This document shows, one piece after another, positions 57,485 through 64,000 of a stretch of 64,000 bases of DNA. The notes below the pieces were generated by a model. It did no database searches. It saw only the letters and a list, made by a program, of their open reading frames with translations, and was not told the origin of the DNA. The stretch's first letter is position 1. Each line of letters begins with the position of its first letter. The DNA lies in assembly GCA_019915015.1 (NCBI GenBank), contig JAHBBC010000008.1, positions 1,116,001 through 1,180,000 of the forward strand. The letters are read 5' to 3'. Source of the stretch: Auriscalpium vulgare. Its lineage: Eukaryota; Basidiomycota; Agaricomycetes; Russulales; Auriscalpiaceae. A program made the translations under genes and the position numbers.

Positions 57485-59337
57485 TCAGCGCCTATCCCAA
57501 GGGGTGGGGTAGGAGCCGCCCTTCTGGTAGTCCTGAATTTGCTGCACCTCTCCCGCCGGCGCGGGCTCGTGTAGCTGACGGTACGATGAGGCACGTTTGC
57601 GCTTGCGCACTGCGAAAATGATAGCGGCCGCAATGCCAAGGAGAATCAATCCGCCACCGACAGCGCCGGCGATGATGACCGCCGTCTTGTGTCGGGAGAA
57701 CCAGCTTTTTCCATCATTGTTGTTGTTGTCGTTGTTATCGGGAGTTTGACCAGCGATCATATGCTGGTCTCCCGTCTTGTCGACACCGTTGAGCCGGACA
57801 TTCACAAAGTCGGAGTGCGCGGCAGCAGTATCGTTGGTGATGGACAGCAACTGAACAAATGGGTCGGCGCGAGATGTGCTGCCATCCACAAAATCACCAA
57901 AGTTGACCAAGAGATATACATTTCGTACTATAATGAGCATAATGAGAACATTTTTAAATCTAGTCAAAAAACAACACTTACAGAACGCCATGCCCAAGAT
58001 CAAGTCGTAGTCCGGGTCCGGTGCGATGCTGGGTTGAAACTGGATGGGAATTCCATGAGTAACAAATGACACATTACGCAGGTCTTGTTACTCACAGTGC
58101 CTACACAGCTGTTCTTCCCATTATCATAGGTTATCCCCGCGTCAAGGGTTGCGTCGAGCGGATGTACTGGGTACGACTGACCCCCGATATTGAAGGTGAT
58201 GTTAACCTCGCTATCGCAGGGGAGGGTCCATATGGGACCGATCTCAGAAACATTCTGGTACTTGGCACCCTCGAATCCCGAGTAGAGAGCGTCTGCTACA
58301 GACCTTTCGAACAATCCTCAGCGCCGGGCAGCACGATGATGGTTTATTACATACTTGGGCACCTGAGGATACGTGAACCCGGTGTCGAAGATGGCCGTGA
58401 GCTGCTTCTTGTTCGAGGTGGTCGCCACCTGAGTCGACGCGTTGACCGGCTGGCCGTTGGGTCCAATAATCCCGTTGGGGTCTAGCAAAACTTGCCAGTG
58501 TTGCTCTCCGGCGACAGGTGTCGGTAGAGTCGTCACGTTGACCTTGACCTGATTTGTAATGTTTTCATAGCCTGGAACAATCTCTCCCACTGTGATATCA
58601 CCAGGAAACTTCTCGTCTGGGTCATCTGACCGGGACAACAGGGTGGTGATGAAGTTGGGAGTAGACGTATTTTGTCGGAAGATGCGGTCGAGGACGGCAT
58701 CACCGGCAGGCCGTTGCTTCATGGCATAGTAAACAGCAGAACCGACATGGGGTCCGAGTCCAATGAGGCCTTGACCAGCCGGGTTGTCGTCCGATGGAGT
58801 TACTAGAACTGAGGGGAAGTGTGCGTCAGCCCGGTGTGTTACGGGAGCCCACGCGTCGGACTCACTGAAAGCTTGATCCGGAACGATGTACCCCGCAAAT
58901 TCTAGATGCGCAGTCTGCACAGGTCCTGCAACAACCGTGAACAACACGAGCGAGGACTAGACCAACTGCTGCGTACCCTGAATCCCGCCGATAGCATACG
59001 TGACTCCAGACGAGACCCCTGTGTTGTTCGCGCCAGATACGGTGCGCGCCGCAACCCATAGGTCGGAGCTGCGCCTTTATTAGATGCATGAAGCTGCAAC
59101 GGGGGCAGAATGTACGCACCTGCCCGTGTCAATCATGACGGAGAACAGCGAATCCCCCAAGGTGATGTTAGTGTAGTACGAGATTATCCCGCTGTTGTCC
59201 AAGCCGGAGATGTGGTCCCTCTCGCCTAAACGTTGAGACCCTCCAAGCTCACCGCGAATGTGCAAGCGCAGAGCTCCGACATCCGTCGCTGCCTGAAGAA
59301 GGGCCGCAAGCAGAAAATACCGACGGGACAGGTGCAT
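57485..59337 (-). pseudogene. A1 aspartic protease AP2, single nonsense codon
   Basis: Near copy of AP1 with the same six exons: signal peptide MHLSRRYFLLAALLQAATDV, first active-site motif IDTG then SDLWV, second motif AIFDTGFTYPQVP, C-terminal helix AVIIAGAVGGGLILLGIAAA and tail ending SYPTPWDRR. The one clear defect is in exon 2, where AP1 has GTC TAT CCC and AP2 has GTC TAG TCC: an in-frame stop at 58957-58959 shortly after the first catalytic motif. All remaining exons are open, and a TATA-like site is intact, so inactivation looks recent. A sequencing error or strain polymorphism should be excluded. Confidence 0.8.
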
Positions 59338-59392
59338 GAGGAATCAGGCGGGAAAGGAAAGACGGAAGATAACGCGGAGGGGAGGCAAGCCC

Positions 59393-59402
59393 TTTATAAA
59401 AG
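59393..59402 (-). promoter_or_regulatory. Putative TATA box of AP2
   Basis: CCTTTTATAAA on the minus strand lies about 57-65 bases upstream of the AP2 start, in the same place as in AP1. Confidence 0.45.
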
Positions 59403-59699
59403 GACGGTATGTCAAGAGCCGGTCCTTGATGGGTGCAGGCAGAACCTGTCGGCGGTGCTGCCTGGGTCGTGGCACACGCGCCGGCGCTGTTTCCGGCATC
59501 CCTGGCGATGGGCAGAAAATGACAATGCCAATGTGCCGCAGATGCTGTGAACATTAATTCACTGCGTACATTTTACAGCAGGGCTGTACGGTCGGCGAGA
59601 ATATGAATACAGCACAGAGGGAACCGCCATAGCGCGCGGCGACTCTGGATACGCGGCGCAACGCGGGGCCGCGCGCGATCACCATTAAAGTCATTCTAT

Positions 59700-60055
59700 G
59701 TCTCGTAACGCTTCCATTCGTTTTGCTCCTTGACCTCCACCGCTTTGCGTCCGCTCTTCGTGTCACCGCCGAGGCCCGCAGTCGCAACGTCTCGCGGCAC
59801 ATCACTGGGCGTGAATGGAACAGACATACCTGTCCAAGACGCAGAGAATGTTCGGTACGTTCGGAATATCACGCTGGGCGGCGATCCGTGTGCCGTGATC
59901 TTTGATACGGGCAGGTGCGCTCACCTGCGCCCATCCAATTCTCTTTCCGTCCTCACCCATTACCGTGCCCGCGGCTCTGATTTGCGGGTCGCTGAATATG
60001 TCCAATGGGCGGTAGACTGTGATATGCAAATTGCAATACGCGTGGCGAAAGGTAT
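59700..60055 (+). pseudogene. Divergent A1 aspartic protease N-terminal fragment
   Basis: Head-to-head with AP2, the plus strand reads VRYVRNITLGGDPCAVIFDTG and, after an intron-like stretch, SDLRVAEYVQW, the first active-site region of an A1 protease. Nothing follows: the sequence runs into non-homologous DNA after about 60,050. It is too divergent from AP1/AP2 to be a recent inverted copy. The matching region upstream of AP1 has lost this piece. Confidence 0.55.
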
Positions 60056-60229
60056 GTTTCCCCTCCCGCTCTCAGCACAGCGCCTTTCTCCCCGGCGCCA
60101 TGTGACCTGCGCCCCGCTTGTCATCCATCAACGCACGTCCACAACATGAGGCTGATTATTCCTCACCAGGCAACGTCAACCCCGGTCAGATGGTCGTTGA
60201 TAGCTACGGTCAAGCGTTCGGCGGTCCCA

Positions 60230-61975
60230 TGTCCGCGCGCTAACCGGGAGCCGCGCCAAGCCACGGTGCTGGGGGTAGGGAATGGGCGCAGGGACAGAAT
60301 CGAGGTGACTATGCCTGGGAAATTTCTTGATGTCGGTCCGCAGATAGTGACACAGAAATCGTTCTGTGGCCACTTGCGTACTAGTCATCCCGGAGTCGTA
60401 GCAGCCTTGTCGGGTCGGGTGCAGCCTGAACGTTGAGATTGCACTGACCTGACCGCGCGGCTCTTGGTGCGTAGCACCTGGTGGAAACGTAGATGGGACG
60501 AAACGGAAAGTACCATCGTACAGCAAACAGACGCATGCAGACCTTGTACAGAAGTCGATGCTCTACCAAAGCGCTCCTGTGAGCGTCTTCTGGAGCATGC
60601 GAGACAGCGGCCAACGTACTGCGAGCATCCTCTTCGAATGTCCCGAACCACGCGTTGAACGTTGCAAAGCCTGGACGGAGAGCGATGCCGTGATCCTAGA
60701 GATCTCGTCCTTGTGCCGCTTCTAGCACTCGTGAAAGGGCAGGTCTTGCAGCCTGCCGCCGCAGCATCCTTCTTACTTCACATCGTGGTCAACTCGAACC
60801 GCTTGGTACTCAACCTTTGCGCAGTTGGGACCGCTCGTCGGGAGAATCAGATGGTTTGAGGAAGCCGGAGGGTGCCGTGGCGGGGCGTGCGGTGGTTAAA
60901 TTGACCGGTATTGCTGTATCGATGGAAAGAGGTGAAGCTGGATGAAACGATTGAGCGTACGGTGGTGCACACTGATAGTTCCGATCTGACCTTGGTTGGC
61001 ATCAGCGGCTCGCTACGACTGGACACTGCCAGGTTCTCCGAGATCGCGGTCTACATTCCCTTCTTCTTCAGGACGCCTCAGCATGCGCTGACTGACACGC
61101 AGCGGAAAGCCGCGCGCCATAAGAGTGGCTCAAAGTAGTGACGAGTTTGCGATCGAGACGTAGTAAAGTCGGGCTGGCTGGCCCAATTGGTAGAGATGGG
61201 AAGGGGGCAAGGGAATGCTGCGGCGTCCTTTTTCGATGCAGCCTTTTGATGGCGCAGAGGGTTACTGATAGTAGTATGGCTGGTTGGTGCCTGTTAGGAT
61301 CACATTGGACAAACAGTAGGCACTGACGTACCGTAAAGCCTAGCAGCCCGTATCCTGCACAAATGACAAAGGACCTAGTCGCGTAAGACCACTTTCAGAG
61401 CGCGAAGATGCTTTGAAAAGCATGGTCCTGTAAAGAATCAGGACATGCAAACTGGAAGATAAACGGCGACGCACATCGGCCCGCGTGATCGTTTGCGAGT
61501 CGCGCCAGTGAACGAAGTAGCAAGTCCAGGCCCGAGCTGCTCAGTTGCGACAGGTTCAGAAAGCGAGTAAAATGCGAAGTCGGTGTGAAGGACAAGGGCT
61601 TCGAAGGGAGATAGAAATGGAGGAGAGATATGGCAGTACGAAGGCAACGCACACCGCTTACGTATCGCTCGGTAGATGCCGACGCGTATGCCTGCGCTCT
61701 GACCGCTAATGATTAGCGCTGGCACCTCCTCTGCTCTCTTGTCAACCCAATTCCTTGTTCTCATCTGCATGGATACCCTAGTAGAACCTGCGATAGCACT
61801 TGCGCTCCCGCGATGAAGGACCGATGCTGTTGCTTCCAAAGATATTTGGGCCTGTGGACCTTGGTTGACGGTCAGTGTGTATCGCGACTATCATCTCTCT
61901 CTAGCCTCTCAGCCTTCACATATTCAGAATGAGCGATTGCGCGGTCCTACACCACTTCTGCCTCGATAGGGAAAG
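60230..61975. repeat. Protease-array block R, copy 3
   Basis: Third copy of the block, with gcgctaaccgggagcc, ctggagcatgcgagacagcgg, tccgatctgaccttggttgg, ccaggttctccgagatcgcgg, gacgtaccgta, tcctgtaaagaatcaggacat and gtcaacccaattccttgttc in order. The minus strand shows FYSLSEPVATEQLGPGLATS, the best-preserved version of the recurring peptide. Confidence 0.65.
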
Positions 61976-62149
61976 GTATGTGCCCGGCTCATTCGCCTTT
62001 CGCAGTCGCGCCTAGTCCGTGCCTGCCCACTTCTTTGCGGTCGCGGCCTCTCTCTCTTACGCCTTCGTCTCGCTCACTTTCGCATCCCACCGCCTTTCTT
62101 TTTAGCTCTATCGTGAACGGTCATCAATCTTTGGACACGCTGGGCGACT

Positions 62150-62500
62150 TCCTCGCTCTCCATCGCCCACGAAAACAACGGCGCCGTTTCCACTCATCCC
62201 CGACTTTCGCACCCAATGCTCTACCCCTTCGACCTTCTCGCCCGGCAGTACACTTCTCAGGATTATCCCCGACCACAGGTGCCTTTCTCCCAGCTAGGCG
62301 CAAGCGCGGCCTGCCAGCATTGATGTAGAAGGCCTGCGCGTGGGACCTGAAACGGCACCTCAAGACGCACACAAGCCAAAATTTGTATGCGAGCGTCAGG
62401 GCTGCGAGGAGGAGTCCAGTCATGATGATGCGCTGAGGATGCACCCCAAAGCCAGGTGGTGCGCGTCGTCGGAGGGCGTCGAGCCGTGATCTTTCCCTGT
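62150..62500 (+). pseudogene. C2H2 zinc-finger gene relic (copy 2)
   Basis: Plus-strand fragments read FDLLARQYTSQDYPRPQVP, then WDLKRHLKTHT and, in another frame, FVCERQGCEEE with LRMHP. This is the outline of a C2H2 finger pair related to copy 1 at 17.3 kb, with the arginine retained where copy 1 has TGA. A stop at gatgtag (about 62,322) and a frame change between the histidine and next cysteine part disable it. Confidence 0.45.
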
Positions 62501-63550
62501 CTGCTTTGATTTCAATTCCCTATCATTGTCTTGCCATTGCCCTCCGCTGTGTCTTTTACGCTTCAAAATTCTCGTTCTGCTGTCTCTACTCCGAATCTAA
62601 GATTGCTGATTATTCTTTTTGCTCGCTATAATGCGTAGATCCCACTGCCGCCTGCGTGACCGTGCCCCGACGCACCGGAATCGCCGACCGCGCCGCCGGA
62701 TGACATTGCTCTACCCAGTCGCTTTCTCGGTCAGATCCTCTTACGCATAGCAAGCGATGCCCAAGGGACCATGTCGACCTGGCCATCTCATGCTTCTCCA
62801 CACGCCGCATCAACGTCGATTCGCTGCACAAGGCCTAGGGCACGCTCGCGCTCGTGAACGCGCTTGGCTGGGCCGTTCGCCGCTGGCGGTTCAAGCCACT
62901 CTTGGGGTGCAATTTGCGGTGGCCTGAGGCAGCACCGGAGCCCACATCCGTACGGGTGCGGTGCATCCAGCACCGCGAATGGCGCGAGGAACGCGGCTAT
63001 ATGCCAGGCGACGCGCTCAACGCGATCGGAAGCAATATCTGAGAGTCAACATGGGGACTTGTACTAGACGTTCTGGGACAGAAGGACCACCGCTGTGAGT
63101 CCAATCGCAGAGTCGCCTTGGGATCTGAACGAGCAACGTTAGACTGCGAAGATGGATGCCGTGTGTTCATCCGATGGCACATATGTTGTCCTAGGTAAGA
63201 CCGCCATGCACTCAGGATTACCCCAGCTGATGTCAACGAGTCGATTTATAGCAGATCCACGCAGCCACTGCGCGCCGGTCTTGGAGACTACGAATTATCG
63301 TTCATGTATGCCGGCTGCTGCTTTGCGGAATTGATCGAGCATGGACGTGGTGAATAGCGACGAGGAGTTTGAAGGTTCCTAGACGCTGAAGTGGAATATT
63401 TCCTCCGACAAGTCAACACATGATATATATGTGTGTACGTGAAGGAGATGAATGCCACGAGAATGTGTGATGGAAACAAGGAGTCCGTAATGCAGCATTC
63501 AAGCAAGAGTATCAAAGAAAGACGTACAGATAGAAAGCGACGCTTTCTGA
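62500..63550. other. Intergenic, duplicated flank sequence
   Basis: The first part resembles the flank of C2H2 relic copy 1 (tcttttacgcttcaaaattctcg-like). A stretch at 62,950-63,045 resembles 51,595-51,690 (tccagcaccgcgaatggc-cgag). From about 63,410 it matches AP 3' flank sequence. No gene recognised. Confidence 0.45.
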
Positions 63551-63746
63551 TCAGCCTTGCTTATCCCAAGGGCTGGGGTAGGAGCCGCCCTTTTGGTAGT
63601 CGTGAACTTGCTGCACCTCTCCCGCCGGCGCGGGCTCGTGTAGCGGACGGTACGAGTGTCCTGCGCTGATGAATCCAGAGCCTGAGGCACGTTTGCGCTT
63701 GCGCACTAAGAAAATGACAGCGGCCGCAATGCCGAGGAGAATCAAT
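63551..63746 (-). pseudogene. A1 aspartic protease AP3, C-terminal end only
   Basis: The minus strand reads ILLGIAAAVIFLVRKRKRA, then YRPLHEPAPAGEVQQVHDYQ and SYPSPWDKQG, the transmembrane end and cytoplasmic tail of AP1/AP2. Homology stops abruptly at 63,746: AP2 continues with the codons for the rest of the helix, whereas here the palindromic element begins. So AP3 is either interrupted by an insertion, with the rest beyond the window, or truncated. Confidence 0.75.
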
Positions 63747-64000
63747 TACGATTCCCACGAATCGTTGCTTATGTCATGTTCATACAGCGTTTTTTCGGAC
63801 CATGCAACACACAAGTATAGCACTATATATAGTTATTTACTCCCACGATGATTTTGAGTCATGATCGTTGTGCTTTGGCCTCCCTCCCTTTTGCCCGTAA
63901 ACAACTCCACAGATCATTGTCTTTGCAGCATTTTTGAGACCATACAATGTCCACAAAAGATGCAAAATGGTGAGATTGCAAGGGTTACTTACAGGTACAA
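63747..64000. mobile_element. Palindromic element (copy 2, runs off window)
   Basis: It begins tacgattcccacgaatcgttgcttatgt, split here as tacgattcc and gaatcgttgcttatgt, matching the start of copy 1 at 18,888. Spaced motifs acagcgttttttcggaccatg, tttactcccacgatg and cagcatttttgagaccata follow in the same order. The window ends before the palindrome would appear. The left junction lies inside AP3. Confidence 0.6.

Overview
This window looks like nuclear DNA of a basidiomycete fungus, most likely an Agaricomycete. Almost every recognisable gene is split by 44-75 nt GT-AG introns, many with GTGCGT or GTATGT donors. The content is typical of that group: a KDZ transposase with CxC5/CxC6 cysteine clusters, a TET/JBP-like 2OG-Fe(II) oxygenase, F-box/LRR-like proteins, ankyrin-MYND proteins, HRDC-type protein kinases and membrane-anchored A1 aspartic proteases. 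There are no operons, CRISPR arrays or rRNA genes, and I saw no convincing tRNA. Exon models were built by hand from splice signals and reading-frame consistency; none is checked against transcripts.

Layout. 0-2.6 kb: two unrecognised genes. 2.6-4.0 kb: a TET/JBP-like oxygenase gene (minus). 4.6-6.7 kb: a chimeric relic joining a broken DHHC palmitoyltransferase to a truncated ornithine aminotransferase. 6.7-7.2 kb: a 163-bp tandem repeat. 7.6-8.3 kb: a gene with two RNase H1-N/viroplasmin-like modules. 8.4-10.8 kb: an apparently intact six-exon KDZ transposase. 10.7-12.1 kb: an intact gene of an unnamed coiled-coil family ('CC family'). 12.3-13.7 kb: a dead ankyrin-MYND gene. 13.7-19.5 kb: mostly relics (kinase, C2H2 finger) and a non-coding element with near-perfect palindromes.

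19.9-25.7 kb: two divergent intact F-box genes (F1, F2). 26.0-28.9 kb: two tandem kinases, one intact and one frameshifted. 31.6-48.8 kb: a patchwork of four recurring pieces: CC-family genes, F-box genes, ankyrin-MYND genes and their fragments. A plus-strand CC gene or fragment is followed by a minus-strand F-box gene or fragment at four places. Three ankyrin-MYND genes here (36.3, 45.7 and 47.4 kb) look intact.

48.8-64.0 kb: a tandem array built on 5.4-6.1 kb units. Each unit carries a minus-strand A1 protease with a C-terminal membrane anchor plus a roughly 2-kb block of unknown nature. The first protease is intact, the second has one stop codon, and the third is cut off by a copy of the palindromic element at the window edge.

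Taken together, this is a fast-evolving accessory region shaped by local duplication, decay and transposable elements. The strongest candidates for follow-up are the KDZ/oxygenase neighbourhood, the undescribed CC family with its repeated convergent pairing to F-box genes, and the palindromic element.
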